NCBI RefSeq assembly: GCF_004354985.1
Contig: NZ_SMSK01000003.1
Location: 248,001-312,000 of the forward strand
DNA from: Segetibacter sp. 3557_3
GTDB lineage: Bacteria; Bacteroidota; Bacteroidia; Chitinophagales; Chitinophagaceae
Length of the DNA: 64,000 bases
Direction: 5' to 3'
In this document: positions 1 through 9,097 of the stretch, piece after piece
Numbering within the stretch: the stretch's first letter is position 1
Layout: every line of letters starts with the position of its first letter
The notes under the pieces: generated by a model
Told to the model about the DNA's origin: nothing
What the model saw: only the letters and a program-made list of their open reading frames with translations
Databases searched by the model: none
Translations under genes and position numbers: made by a program

Positions 1-1305
1 GAAGATGATCTTACGTTTGCTAAAATCCTCGAAGGATTTCTAAAGCGAAACGGCTACGAGGTCGATGCTAAAACTAATATCAAATCTGCTTTACAGGCAA
101 TAGAAAACAACAACTACGACCTGTTCTTACTTGATTATCGTTTACCAGATGGCACCGGGCTTGACCTGCTTTCCACTTTATCGGTAAAGCAATCAGCCGG
201 CCCCGTGATTATGATGACAAGCTTCAACGACGTCCGTACGGCTGTTAAAGCCATGCGTTCAGGCGTATTTGAATACATCACCAAACCCGTGAACCCTGAA
301 GAGCTGCTCATGATCATCAACGAGGCGTCGAAGCGAGACCCTGTTGACGTTGCTGCACCGCCTAAGAAAAAGGCCTTTATTGAAGGAAACAGCAAAATCG
401 CGCAACGTCTTTCCGAGCACATCAGGATCGTTGCGCCAACCGATATGTCGGTATTAATTGTTGGTGAAAGCGGAACCGGCAAAGAACACGTTGCCCGCTC
501 TATTCATGAGTTTAGCACCCGGAATAAAAAGCCATTTGTTGCCGTTGACTGTGGTACGCTCTCCAAAGAGCTTGCAGGAAGTGAACTTTTCGGGCATGTG
601 AAAGGAGCTTTCACTGGAGCAGCCCTGGATAAAACCGGTGTTTTTGAACTGGCCAGCGGTGGAACGGTATTCCTTGATGAAATTGGTAATCTTGGCTATG
701 ATGTGCAGATCAAACTACTCCGTATGTTACAGGAACGGGTTATCCAGCCCGTTGGTGGAACAAAGCAGGTGAATGTAGACATCCGGCTGATTACCGCAAC
801 AAACGACAACCTGTTAAACAGCATTGCGAATGGTGGATTTAGAGAAGACATCTACCACCGGATAAATGAATTCAAGATACAGGTACCACCGTTAAGGAGC
901 AGGGGAGACGACCTTAGGTTATTTGTCACCTACTTTATCGAACAGGCAAACGCAGAACTGGGACGCTCGGTAAAAGCTGTTAGTGCGGAGGCTATGCGCG
1001 TATTTGAAGATTATGACTGGCCGGGTAATCTTCGGGAGCTCCGGAACGTAATTAAAAGGATGGTGCTGCTAAGTAAGTCAGATATTGCCGGCACAGACGT
1101 TTTACCTGAAGAAATGATTGATACGATTGACCAACAGTCAAGAAAACCAACGGTTGACTTGAAAGCAATACAGGAAGTTGGGGAAAAAGAAACAATCGCT
1201 AAAGTGCTGTTGCAAACCCGTTACAATAAAACTAAAGCGGCGAAGCTGTTAAACATCGACCGTAAAACCCTCTACTATAAAATGGAACAGTACGGTATTG
1301 AATAG
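1..1305 (+). CDS. Sigma-54-dependent response regulator (NtrC/AtoC type), 5' truncated
   Basis: The frame is open from base 1, so the true start lies upstream of the window. The visible protein begins EDDLTFAKIL, the acidic pocket of a receiver domain, and carries the phosphoacceptor aspartate in LFLLDYRLPDG. An AAA+ sigma-54 activator domain follows with the Walker A GESGTGKE, the sigma-54-contacting GAFTGA loop, Walker B TVFLDEIGN and the R-finger region. The C-terminus is a Fis-type helix-turn-helix (TKAAKLLNIDRKTLYYKME). On phosphorylation such proteins oligomerise and open sigma-54 promoters. Its stop codon directly abuts the stop of the opposing hybrid histidine kinase, the natural candidate partner, though pairing is an inference from position. 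Confidence 0.95.
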   Translation, partial: EDDLTFAKILEGFLKRNGYEVDAKTNIKSALQAIENNNYDLFLLDYRLPDGTGLDLLSTLSVKQSAGPVIMMTSFNDVRTAVKAMRSGVFEYITKPVNPEELLMIINEASKRDPVDVAAPPKKKAFIEGNSKIAQRLSEHIRIVAPTDMSVLIVGESGTGKEHVARSIHEFSTRNKKPFVAVDCGTLSKELAGSELFGHVKGAFTGAALDKTGVFELASGGTVFLDEIGNLGYDVQIKLLRMLQERVIQPVGGTKQVNVDIRLITATNDNLLNSIANGGFREDIYHRINEFKIQVPPLRSRGDDLRLFVTYFIEQANAELGRSVKAVSAEAMRVFEDYDWPGNLRELRNVIKRMVLLSKSDIAGTDVLPEEMIDTIDQQSRKPTVDLKAIQEVGEKETIAKVLLQTRYNKTKAAKLLNIDRKTLYYKMEQYGIE

Positions 1306-3831
1306 CTAAACGGTAGTTCCAAGGGTACTTTGTAGCAGGAAAAGAAAACTTTCGAGTTCAGGCAATACATCCTCATGCATGGTTTGGAGCAATCCGGCAT
1401 CTTCAGTGGACCGCAGTTCAGCTTCCCAATACCGCAGTGTTTTTGCAAGTTCTTTTTCTCCCACCTGGCCGGCACGGCCGGCAAGCCGGTGAATAATCAG
1501 GCTACAGGTTTCCAGATCACCCCTGTTAACGGCGTCCGCCAATTCTTTTTTATCGGTAATGGTGTCTTCAAAGCATTGCTCAAGAATGGCCATTACCTGG
1601 TGCTCGTCTACCACCAACTTACGTAAGCCCGAAAGATCAAGCGCACTTGCTGGTTCAGGTGAGGACAATATCGTGAATTCATGCACCATTTCTACCAGCG
1701 CGGTTTCGGTAAATGGCTTTAGCAAGATACTATCAAACCCATTCTCCAGAATCGCCTGCTTTTCTTCGGCAAGCACCTGCGCTGTAAGCGCAATGATCTT
1801 TATGCCAGGGCCGATCTTCTTTCTTAGTTCATGGCACAAGTGGATCCCATCCATTCCCGGCAGCCGGATGTCGGAAACAATCAACTGAACTTCCGTATCA
1901 AATTTTGCTGCCAGGAGATCCTCCGCAGAACTAAAACAGCGGTGACGAATGTTGTATTTGCTGAAGATCAACGAAGCCAAATTCCTTATCAGGCGATCGT
2001 CATCCACGATCCATACGGTTCCACTAAAATGAACTCCATTACCGGGGTGATCATTCGTGCCAACACTCACCGGCGCATTTGTCAGGGGGTAAGCAATGGC
2101 GACGGTAAATTGTGATCCCTTTTTTGGTTGGCTCTGTACGGCGATGGTTCCATTTTGCGCCTCAACCAGTTCTTTAACAATGCTCAGCCCAAGCCCGGTA
2201 CCGTAATGCATCCCGCCCTTGTTGTTAGATGCCTGCTCAAACTGCCTGAACACATGTTGTAATTCGTGCGGTTCAATCCCAATGCCAGTGTCTTCCACTA
2301 CGATGGTAAACCGACCCATATCCCCATCTTTAAGGCCGGTAACCGATAAAGTGACCGAACCACTTTCCGTAAACTTAATGGCATTGCCCAGGAGGTTATA
2401 CAGCACCTGCTTAAGGCGAAAGCGATCACCAAGTAACCATTCTGTTTCGGTGTTTTTGACCTCAACATTTAATTGCAATCCCTTTTTTTCTGCAAGCAAT
2501 TCGAGCCCTGATGAAACTTCATTAACAACATCGGTTATCGAAAACGGGTTGTTTTCGAAGGTTAGTTTACCGGAGGTAATCCTGCTGTAATCGAGTACTT
2601 CATTTACAATTTGCAGCAGGTGTTGCGAGGAACTATACACCGCTTTTACAGCCGACTTATTGCCATCGCCATTCTCCAGTAACTGCTGCTCTGTATAGCC
2701 GATGATCGACTGCAATGGTGTCCTGATCTCGTGGCTCATGTTGGTTAAGAACCTTTGCTTCGCCATACTATGGTACTCTGCCTCGTTTTTGGCTAGTTCA
2801 AGCTGTTTCCGGTAGCTACGGCTTCGGGCAACGTCGGCCAGCAGGAGCCAGGTAAGCACTATAGCGAGCACGATGAAAATTATCGTAATCCAACGCGTTA
2901 AGGCGATTGTGTCTGCAGCAAGTTCGGTAGTCGTAGTGGTTTGTTCTTTTACCAGTGCCATCTCTTCCTGCTCAACCTCGTTAAGTATGCCCAATAATCG
3001 GTGTATAAGAATGTCGTTTGCCTTTATCAATTCCTGTTCGCTCTCCCGCAACATTTCTGTTGACTTAAGCCTTCCTTTTTCTATCCGGCGCAGTGAGCTT
3101 CCCAGTTCGGCCAGGTTGGTATCCTGCTTGGTTACCGCAAGGGTGTCGATGGTTGTTGATGACTCTTCTTCAATAATTACTTTAGGTGCGGGTGCCGTTG
3201 CAAGTACAGTTGTATCCTTTTTTTCTTTCGTAAATATTCGTTTGAGCCACGACTTTTTGGGTTTGATTTTTCTGGAAGTATCGGGGTGAATGATAGTGGT
3301 TGTTTTTACTTTTTTCTCGCGGGTTACAACATTTGTATCCACCTCAACCCGGTCGCTATCCATCTGCGCTGAGATCGCGTTGAGTTCCCGTTCAAAAGCC
3401 CTTCGTTGACCGATATTGTAGCCTAGGCGCAGGTAGTTAGCAAAAAGTTTATTGCTGAGGCGCATCAGCCGGCCAATCGAGTCGACCCTCTTTTTTTGCG
3501 CAGGCACATTAACCAACAGCGCACCAAGTTGGTTGATGGTGGTGTTAATGCGCCGTGTTTGATTGGTAAAAGACTCCGACGGTTTACGCTTGCCGGCCAT
3601 TACCTGCAACCGTTGTAGGTGGGGCAGGTTAGAAACATCGATAAACAGTTTGCGGGAGAGCAGGAGCTTTTCGTTGGGTGTAGACAGGTCGGAAACAATG
3701 GTGCTGATTTTATTAAAGGCAAGATTATTTACCACCCATACCACCCCAAGCGACAGTAACACCAATGCAAAAGCAATGATGATCTTGCCGCTCATCTTTT
3801 CAACAAAACTGCTGTTTTCGTCAGATGCCAT
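1306..3831 (-). CDS. Hybrid sensor histidine kinase with receiver and Hpt domains
   Basis: About 841 residues from the ATG at 3831; a longer frame starts only at a TTG (3879), so I prefer the ATG. Layout: a first membrane helix near residues 14-36, a long presumed periplasmic sensor region with a charged, low-complexity stretch, a second helix near 320-340, then HisKA with the phosphoacceptor in MSHEIRTPLQ (about His366), HATPase_c (GTGLGLSIV), a receiver with Asp in IVSDIRLPGMDG (about 652), and a C-terminal Hpt domain with a His in LIIHRLAGRAG (about 780). This gives a complete internal His-Asp-His relay whose Hpt could pass phosphate to a separate regulator. It converges on the sigma-54 regulator gene with no bases between stop codons. 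The ligand is unknown. Confidence 0.93.
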   Translation of the reverse strand: MASDENSSFVEKMSGKIIIAFALVLLSLGVVWVVNNLAFNKISTIVSDLSTPNEKLLLSRKLFIDVSNLPHLQRLQVMAGKRKPSESFTNQTRRINTTINQLGALLVNVPAQKKRVDSIGRLMRLSNKLFANYLRLGYNIGQRRAFERELNAISAQMDSDRVEVDTNVVTREKKVKTTTIIHPDTSRKIKPKKSWLKRIFTKEKKDTTVLATAPAPKVIIEEESSTTIDTLAVTKQDTNLAELGSSLRRIEKGRLKSTEMLRESEQELIKANDILIHRLLGILNEVEQEEMALVKEQTTTTTELAADTIALTRWITIIFIVLAIVLTWLLLADVARSRSYRKQLELAKNEAEYHSMAKQRFLTNMSHEIRTPLQSIIGYTEQQLLENGDGNKSAVKAVYSSSQHLLQIVNEVLDYSRITSGKLTFENNPFSITDVVNEVSSGLELLAEKKGLQLNVEVKNTETEWLLGDRFRLKQVLYNLLGNAIKFTESGSVTLSVTGLKDGDMGRFTIVVEDTGIGIEPHELQHVFRQFEQASNNKGGMHYGTGLGLSIVKELVEAQNGTIAVQSQPKKGSQFTVAIAYPLTNAPVSVGTNDHPGNGVHFSGTVWIVDDDRLIRNLASLIFSKYNIRHRCFSSAEDLLAAKFDTEVQLIVSDIRLPGMDGIHLCHELRKKIGPGIKIIALTAQVLAEEKQAILENGFDSILLKPFTETALVEMVHEFTILSSPEPASALDLSGLRKLVVDEHQVMAILEQCFEDTITDKKELADAVNRGDLETCSLIIHRLAGRAGQVGEKELAKTLRYWEAELRSTEDAGLLQTMHEDVLPELESFLFLLQSTLGTTV

Positions 3832-4006
3832 TTTAATGATTTGCCTGCTGAACGCAGGAACAAGCTGCCAAACAGTCAAAAGTACTTATAAAGCTGAGGT
3901 GAGTGAAGGGTCAAAAGTTAAATGTGGAAAAGCGCAAGGAAAAAATCAAAATTCAAAAGTAAAAATTCAAAACTGAGCAACTGGGTTTAGGTTGCGGGGG
4001 AACAAC

Positions 4007-4101
4007 GTTGCGGCGCCAGGTAGGCTTACTGGTCACAATATTGGCATGTTAGAAAATTGCCTGAGATCCGGGCACAATCTTCAGACACCTGGCGCTGCAA
4101 T
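4007..4101. repeat. Imperfect 15-bp inverted repeat, arms 65 bp apart
   Basis: Left arm 4007-4021 (GTTGCGGCGCCAGGT) and right arm 4087-4101 (ACCTGGCGCTGCAAT) match as reverse complements at 13 of 15 positions. The enclosed 65 bp has no coding signal. This could be a large hairpin or the relic ends of a tiny mobile element; no target-site duplication was evident by eye. Confidence 0.5.
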
Positions 4102-4284
4102 CCTGGTGTTTGCATTCTGTAAACCACTAATTAGAAGGCTAATGTTGCAAATCATAGCTTGACGCATCACCAGGGATCGAAATTCTTTGCATTTACGATC
4201 AACATTCAACGTCGTTTAGTTAAGCCCCTTGCTGGCTTAATTTGCCCGGTAAAGGTATACAGTACAAGCCCCGTCCGAAAGTAG

Positions 4285-4310
4285 TTCATACGGGCGGGCG
4301 CCCGTATGAA
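4285..4310. repeat. 26-bp GC-rich palindrome
   Basis: Two perfect 12-bp arms (TTCATACGGGCG and CGCCCGTATGAA) are separated by GG; as RNA this is a 10-bp stem with a six-base loop. There is no T-run next to it, so it is not a typical intrinsic terminator. It sits just upstream of the dispersed repeat at 4326-4361 and could be a protein-binding site or part of that repeat. Confidence 0.7.
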
Positions 4311-4325
4311 CCCGTTTTGAATGGT

Positions 4326-4361
4326 GTGCGACTCACTAATAAATTCAGGGCACGGCGCAAC
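4326..4361 (+). repeat. Dispersed intergenic repeat, copy A
   Basis: This 36-bp segment matches 46279-46314 at 30 of 36 positions without gaps: GTGCGAC, then AATAAATT, then GGCACGGCGCAAC are shared. Shorter relatives carrying GTGCGACGCAAC or GTACAAG occur at 9691-9710, 25007-25031 and 41939-41960. All copies lie outside genes. The function is unknown. Confidence 0.6.
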
Positions 4362-4446
4362 GATTTACAATTAAAAACGGCGGCTTGGTCCACAAAGATT
4401 GCTGAATCAACAACAATGACTCAACATTTATCATTCAGGATAACTA

Positions 4447-7050
4447 CTACGAGGTAAGCCTCGCCTGCATCTTCCTCACCCGGTCTTCCAACTTTTCCGA
4501 GCTCATGTCTTCCCGCATGCTATCTACTTTAATTGGGAAACAGAACGGTGTAAGGCGGTCGGGGTAGGTAAGGATGATCGCCGACTGTTGAATACGCTCC
4601 AGCATACTGCGCAAACGAACCTCTTCCATTTGCTGATCCATCACCTCGTTGTACGCCTGCCTCAACAGGAGATTGCGGGCATCGTATTCGCTGAAAACTT
4701 TGAAGAGTAAACCCGCCGACGATTGCAGGTGGCGGGTTTTCTTTTGTTCACCCGGGAACCCCTGGAAAATAAGTCCGCCGATTACCGCAATGTCCCTGAA
4801 TTTGCGCATGGCCATCTCCGTCGCGTTTACACTTCGCTGGATGTCGGCAAACAGGTTATCGGTAGAAAAAAGCTCGTATACGTTTGTATCATCAACTGGT
4901 ATCGGTTGATCGCTGAGCAATTCAAACCCATAATCATTCATGGCAAACGAAAAGGTAATGGGGGTAATCTGGCTAATGCGGTAGGCGAGGATAGCGGCCA
5001 TAGCTTCGTGCACCAGCCGGCCTTCAAACGGGTAAACAAAGAGGTGAAAACCGTCCTTTGTTTCGATTTGCTCGATCAAAAGTTCGTTTTCCTGCGGCAC
5101 ATGCGACAGTTCCTGCTGAAGGTCGAACAGAGGCTTTAGCGCCAGTAGCTCTACGTCGGTGGCGTTATGGTGGGCCTCGTTAAATTTTTTCCGCAACATC
5201 TTGCCCAGGTTAGAGGAGAGTGGCATCCGACCGCCGTTCCAGCTGGGGATATTCGATTTGGTTGCATTTGATTTTCGCACCAGCGCGGTCATGTCTTTGA
5301 TCATCACAAATTCGAGAACCCGCCCGGATAACGTAAACACGTCGCCCGGCGCCATTCGGGAGATAAACGACTCTTCAATTACGCCAATGTAACCGCCAGC
5401 CATAAACTTAACCTTCACCATGGAGTCGCCTACGATGGTGCCAATATGAAGCCGGTGGCGCATGGCAATACGCCGGTTTCGGATCCGGTAAATGCCATCA
5501 TCACCGATTTCTACTTTCTTGTATTCATCATACTGTTGCAGCGCCTCGCCACCACTCACGATGCTATGTAGCATTTGCTGCCATTCATCATCGGTGATGT
5601 CGCTAAAACACCAGGTGCTTTTTACTTCTTCATAAACCTGATCCGGCAAAAAGCCTTCGCCGATCGCAAGCGTACATAAATATTGAATCAGCACATCGAA
5701 ACAAAGTATGCGTGGCTCGCGGGTCTCGATAAGGTTTTCGTGCATGGCCTGTTTCAGCGCTGCGGCTTCAACGAGTTCAAGCGTATGTGTCGGAAGAAAA
5801 TAAATCTTACTCACCTTACCAGGCTGATGACCACTGCGACCCGCGCGCTGCAGGAATCGCGCAACACCCTTTGGCGAACCCACCTGTATGACGGTTTCCA
5901 CCGGTCGGAAGTCAACCCCAAGATCTAAACTAGCGGTGCAAACAACTGCTTTTAGCTTAGTTGTATGTAAGGCTTCTTCCACCCAGGTGCGGAGTTCGCG
6001 TTCTATGCTTCCATGATGTAATGCAATGGCTCCCGCCAGGTCGGGAGCGAGCTCCAGTATTTTCTGGTACCATCTTTCACTCATACCCCGGGTATTGATG
6101 AACATCAGGGTAGTGGTATTCGCGCGGATAATTTCGATTGCCTGTTCTGCAAGGTTAAGCCCAAGGTGCCCCGCCCACGGATACTTCTCAATCTCGTCGG
6201 GGATCACCGACTCAATGGCAATTTTTTTCTGCAAACGGGCGACAATTATGGGGAATCTCGTGGTGTCAGTTGTATCAACTCCTGCCAGTTGCTGCAATGG
6301 CGACAGTAGCACGTCGCGGGCCTCGTCGAGATTGCCAATGGTCGCACTGATGCCCCAAACCGAGAGCTGCTGCAATTCGTGCTGATGCACATCCCCTGTT
6401 TTTGTCGCGGCCCGTTTTACTTTCGCTGTTGCTCCTATCGCATTAGCCGAAACTGCTGTTTCAGCCAAAGCCTTTGTGATAGCACTATTCTTAACACCGG
6501 CAATCCGGCTGATCGCAAGCTCTACCTGCACCCCCCGTTTGCTGCCCAGCAATTCATGCCATTCGTCTACGGCAATGGTCTGGAGGTTTTGAAAAGTTGT
6601 GGGGTAATCTTTTGTTGCCAGCAGGAGGTGCAGGCTTTCCGGTGTAATAATGAGCACCTCCGGCATATTGCGCTTTTGCTTTGCGCGTTCATTCAGGTCG
6701 GTATCGCCATTCCTGGATCCGATTTGCCAGCTCATTCCAAGCTCTGCGATTACTTCTTCCATTGCCCGCCCAATATCTTTGGCAAGCGCCCGCAACGGGG
6801 TGACCCAAAGTAACTGTAATCCGTTTTTTCGTTTTGTTTTGTACGTAGCCGGATTCTGGTTGATGAAATTAATGAGTGCGCCCAGGTAAACAGAAAACGT
6901 TTTGCCAAATCCCGTAGGCGCATTAACCAGGCCGCTTTGCTGCGCACAGATAGCCCGCCAGGTTTCCTGCTGGAATTCAAACGGCTTCATGCCTTTTCCC
7001 GCCAACCAATCACTTATTACCTGGTAGCCCGGCGTTTTCTCAAGTTTCAC
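4447..7050 (-). CDS. Lhr-like DEXH-box helicase (ligase-associated type)
   Basis: 867 residues. The N-terminal helicase core has Walker A APTGFGKT (residues 44-51), a DEWHE box (about 163), a SAT-like ISATIGN motif, and a second RecA domain with QRAGRSGHQPG motif VI. The C-terminal half fits the Lhr winged-helix/beta-barrel core. It resembles the ligase-associated DNA damage response helicases of bacteria, which unwind DNA and usually sit beside an exonuclease, an ATP-dependent ligase and a phosphoesterase. None of those three is here, so the pathway assignment rests on sequence alone. The ATG at 7050 gives a natural N-terminus before the helicase Q-motif region (FEFQQETW). Confidence 0.9.
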   Translation of the reverse strand: MKLEKTPGYQVISDWLAGKGMKPFEFQQETWRAICAQQSGLVNAPTGFGKTFSVYLGALINFINQNPATYKTKRKNGLQLLWVTPLRALAKDIGRAMEEVIAELGMSWQIGSRNGDTDLNERAKQKRNMPEVLIITPESLHLLLATKDYPTTFQNLQTIAVDEWHELLGSKRGVQVELAISRIAGVKNSAITKALAETAVSANAIGATAKVKRAATKTGDVHQHELQQLSVWGISATIGNLDEARDVLLSPLQQLAGVDTTDTTRFPIIVARLQKKIAIESVIPDEIEKYPWAGHLGLNLAEQAIEIIRANTTTLMFINTRGMSERWYQKILELAPDLAGAIALHHGSIERELRTWVEEALHTTKLKAVVCTASLDLGVDFRPVETVIQVGSPKGVARFLQRAGRSGHQPGKVSKIYFLPTHTLELVEAAALKQAMHENLIETREPRILCFDVLIQYLCTLAIGEGFLPDQVYEEVKSTWCFSDITDDEWQQMLHSIVSGGEALQQYDEYKKVEIGDDGIYRIRNRRIAMRHRLHIGTIVGDSMVKVKFMAGGYIGVIEESFISRMAPGDVFTLSGRVLEFVMIKDMTALVRKSNATKSNIPSWNGGRMPLSSNLGKMLRKKFNEAHHNATDVELLALKPLFDLQQELSHVPQENELLIEQIETKDGFHLFVYPFEGRLVHEAMAAILAYRISQITPITFSFAMNDYGFELLSDQPIPVDDTNVYELFSTDNLFADIQRSVNATEMAMRKFRDIAVIGGLIFQGFPGEQKKTRHLQSSAGLLFKVFSEYDARNLLLRQAYNEVMDQQMEEVRLRSMLERIQQSAIILTYPDRLTPFCFPIKVDSMREDMSSEKLEDRVRKMQARLTS

Positions 7051-7441
7051 ATGCTAAAATTAGGCGTTTATATGATCGCGGATTTACCGATTAGCGGATT
7101 ACGTATGACTAAGCTCACTGACCTATTGCAAATTCACATTTTGCGGATGGGCACAACCTTGTGAAATGAAAATGGTATCAGGAATGGGAGTTCAGGATAA
7201 CACCAGAACGAAATGAAAGTTGATATTCGTTGCCCCGTTGTTGAAAGAAAGTACAGCCGATGTGAGTGACACCCCCCGAATGGCGCAGGCGAGGGGCAAC
7301 GATGTTGAGCGAAGCGCACATTGGAGCTCCAATAGAAATCAATTCAGAAAGTTCATCCCCCGTGCTATCGCGCTCAGCGACTATAAACGGGGGTATACAC
7401 GAAAAAGGGCTCTTTTCAGAGCCCTTAGGTTATAATCGTCG
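7051..7441. other. Intergenic stretch with palindromes and a terminator
   Basis: No gene is visible. The stretch contains a perfect 14-bp palindrome (ATTGGAGCTCCAAT, 7320-7333), a pair of inverted arms CCCCCGT and ACGGGGG around 7356-7393 enclosing a smaller GCGCTCAGCG element, a degenerate relative of the dispersed GTACA/GTGAGTGAC/CAACGATG repeat near 7249-7303, and the terminator of the M28 peptidase gene (7402-7426). Confidence 0.6.
7402..7426 (-). terminator. Intrinsic terminator of the M28 peptidase gene
   Basis: On the minus strand, AAGGGCTCT and AGAGCCCTT form a 9-bp stem with a four-base loop followed by a run of T. It starts about 15 bases after the peptidase stop codon. Confidence 0.88.
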
Positions 7442-9013
7442 TTAATTGCCACTGGCTTTCGGTAGTTCTTTTCTCGGGATCTTTTCGTCGCGCATTGCTG
7501 CATTATAAACAAAAGCTGCAACGATTGCCGCCGATTGTTTAAGGTCCGACTCAATCAGGTGATCGTAGGTATCCATATTGCTGTGGTGGGTACGGGTATC
7601 GTATTCAATCTCATCTTGTATAAACTGGAAGCCTGGCAGGCCCACAGCGTCGAATGCAAGGTGATCGGTCCCACCGGTATTGTTGATGGTAACTGTTTTC
7701 GAGCCTGAATCAGCAAATGGTTGCAACCAGTTGGTAAAAACATTACGTGCAGCTTCGTTGCCCTGCAGGTAAATACCGCGAACTTTTCCTGTGCCATTGT
7801 CCAGGTTAAAGTAAGCCGAGAACTTTTCGTGTGCAGGTAATAATTGCATGGTTGCGGGGTCGCCAAAGGTTTTCTTTACATAGCCACGTGAGCCAAAAAG
7901 ACCCTGCTCCTCACCGCTCCACAAAGCAATGCGAATGGTGCGTTTTGGCTTTAGCCCAAGTGTTTGTATCAGGCGAACCGCTTCCATCATTATAGAACAA
8001 CCTGCCGCATTATCCGTTGCACCGGTGCCGCCATGCCAGCTGTCCAGGTGACCACCAAGCATAACCACCTCATCCTTCAGCTTACTGTCGGTGCCTTTTA
8101 TTTCGGCAATTACGTTGTAACCCTTTGTGTCGTCCGTGGTGAACCGGGTTTTTACATCCATTTCGAGGCTTACCGGGGTGCCCGATTTAGCGAGGCGCAT
8201 GATGCTCATATAATCTTCATTGGCTAGGGCAACGTCCAGCAGGTTCTCCGGGTCGGTAGCTTTGTATGCGCCGCCTCCCTGAACAAACACGGTACCATCG
8301 TGGCTTCGGCTTGTAGCACTTAACACAGCTATTGCACCTTCACTTTTTGCCATCGCTTTCAACAATGCGGGAACCGCAAGTGCCCCTCTTTGCCCGGCAA
8401 ACTGCTCTCTTCTGCGCCGTAACGCGGCAGTGTCTACCGGAACCCGGGGCGTAAGTTTGGCATCCGTCATCTTCTGCAATTCCTCATCCGTATACCGGTT
8501 TGCATCGGCAGTAAAGCTTTGCCGGTAAGTGTCGTTGCGTTCAAGTAGAACCACTTTCCCAGCCAGTTTGCCGCGGTACCCTTCAAGGGCAGCAGAATCT
8601 TTTGCTGACACCAACAGCACAGCGGCCGATTTTGGCCCGTTTGTACCGGCCGACCATGCTTTCGGGATCCCGATCAATGGCTTATAATATGGCGCAGTCA
8701 TGGCTACGTACGATTTCTGAAGTTCCCAGCCTTTACCGAAATCGCCCCAGGGATCAAGAATGGCATTGGTAAGCCCCCATGATTTCAATTGTTGCAGGGC
8801 ATAGTTGGCGGCACGTGAAAATCCCGGTGACACTGTAAGCCGTGGTCCGCTGACGTCGGTTAGCTGAAAGGCGATATCCATCACCTGGGAGCGGTTCATT
8901 TCTTCCTGCCGGATCCTTTGAACCGTTGCGAGGTCTGTTTTCTCGTTTTGCGCGCAAACACCCAGCGGGGCGGCTACAAGAAGCGCCAAAATAAAGTGAT
9001 CAAATTTTCTCAT
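7442..9013 (-). CDS. Secreted M28-family zinc aminopeptidase with PA domain
   Basis: 523 residues beginning with a signal peptide (MRKFDHFILALLVAAPLGVC, cut near AQN). A protease-associated domain is inserted in the middle part. The catalytic M28 core shows the zinc ligands and acid residues in GGHLDSWHGGTGATDNAAG, WSGEEQGLFGS (general base Glu-Glu) and NNTGGTDHLAFDAVG. It would trim N-terminal residues from peptides in the periplasm or outside the cell. It is a single-gene unit: a clear terminator follows at 7402-7426 and the divergent methyltransferase gene begins about 85 bases upstream. Confidence 0.93.
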   Translation of the reverse strand: MRKFDHFILALLVAAPLGVCAQNEKTDLATVQRIRQEEMNRSQVMDIAFQLTDVSGPRLTVSPGFSRAANYALQQLKSWGLTNAILDPWGDFGKGWELQKSYVAMTAPYYKPLIGIPKAWSAGTNGPKSAAVLLVSAKDSAALEGYRGKLAGKVVLLERNDTYRQSFTADANRYTDEELQKMTDAKLTPRVPVDTAALRRRREQFAGQRGALAVPALLKAMAKSEGAIAVLSATSRSHDGTVFVQGGGAYKATDPENLLDVALANEDYMSIMRLAKSGTPVSLEMDVKTRFTTDDTKGYNVIAEIKGTDSKLKDEVVMLGGHLDSWHGGTGATDNAAGCSIMMEAVRLIQTLGLKPKRTIRIALWSGEEQGLFGSRGYVKKTFGDPATMQLLPAHEKFSAYFNLDNGTGKVRGIYLQGNEAARNVFTNWLQPFADSGSKTVTINNTGGTDHLAFDAVGLPGFQFIQDEIEYDTRTHHSNMDTYDHLIESDLKQSAAIVAAFVYNAAMRDEKIPRKELPKASGN

Positions 9014-9084
9014 GTGTATATTTTACGTTTCGCAACTAAGTTAAGTAGGCACAATTTACCCTGGGGGAAAGATATGGAAGTAAT

Positions 9085-9092
9085 TACCTTTG
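9085..9092 (+). promoter_or_regulatory. Bacteroidota-type -7 box (TACCTTTG) for the SpoU methyltransferase gene
   Basis: TACCTTTG fits TAnnTTTG and ends only five bases before the ATG at 9098, so transcription would begin at or next to the start codon. A good -33 TTTG was not found at the expected distance. If real, this box rules out the upstream in-frame ATG at 9074. Confidence 0.45.
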
Positions 9093-9097
9093 CGCAC

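Larger units (their letters stand above)
3832..4446. other. Intergenic stretch with several inverted and dispersed repeats
   Basis: No convincing gene is present; the one open frame (4242-4457) has no recognisable protein and covers repeat DNA. The stretch holds an imperfect 15-bp inverted repeat (4007-4021 against 4087-4101), a near-perfect 26-bp palindrome (4285-4310), and a copy of a dispersed repeat (4326-4361). It separates the divergently facing 5' end of the histidine kinase gene from the 3' end of the Lhr-type helicase gene. Confidence 0.6.

Noticed and set aside
4242-4457. Short open frame in the gap before the helicase gene
   Set aside because: It covers the palindrome and the dispersed repeat; proline/arginine-rich translation looks like chance.
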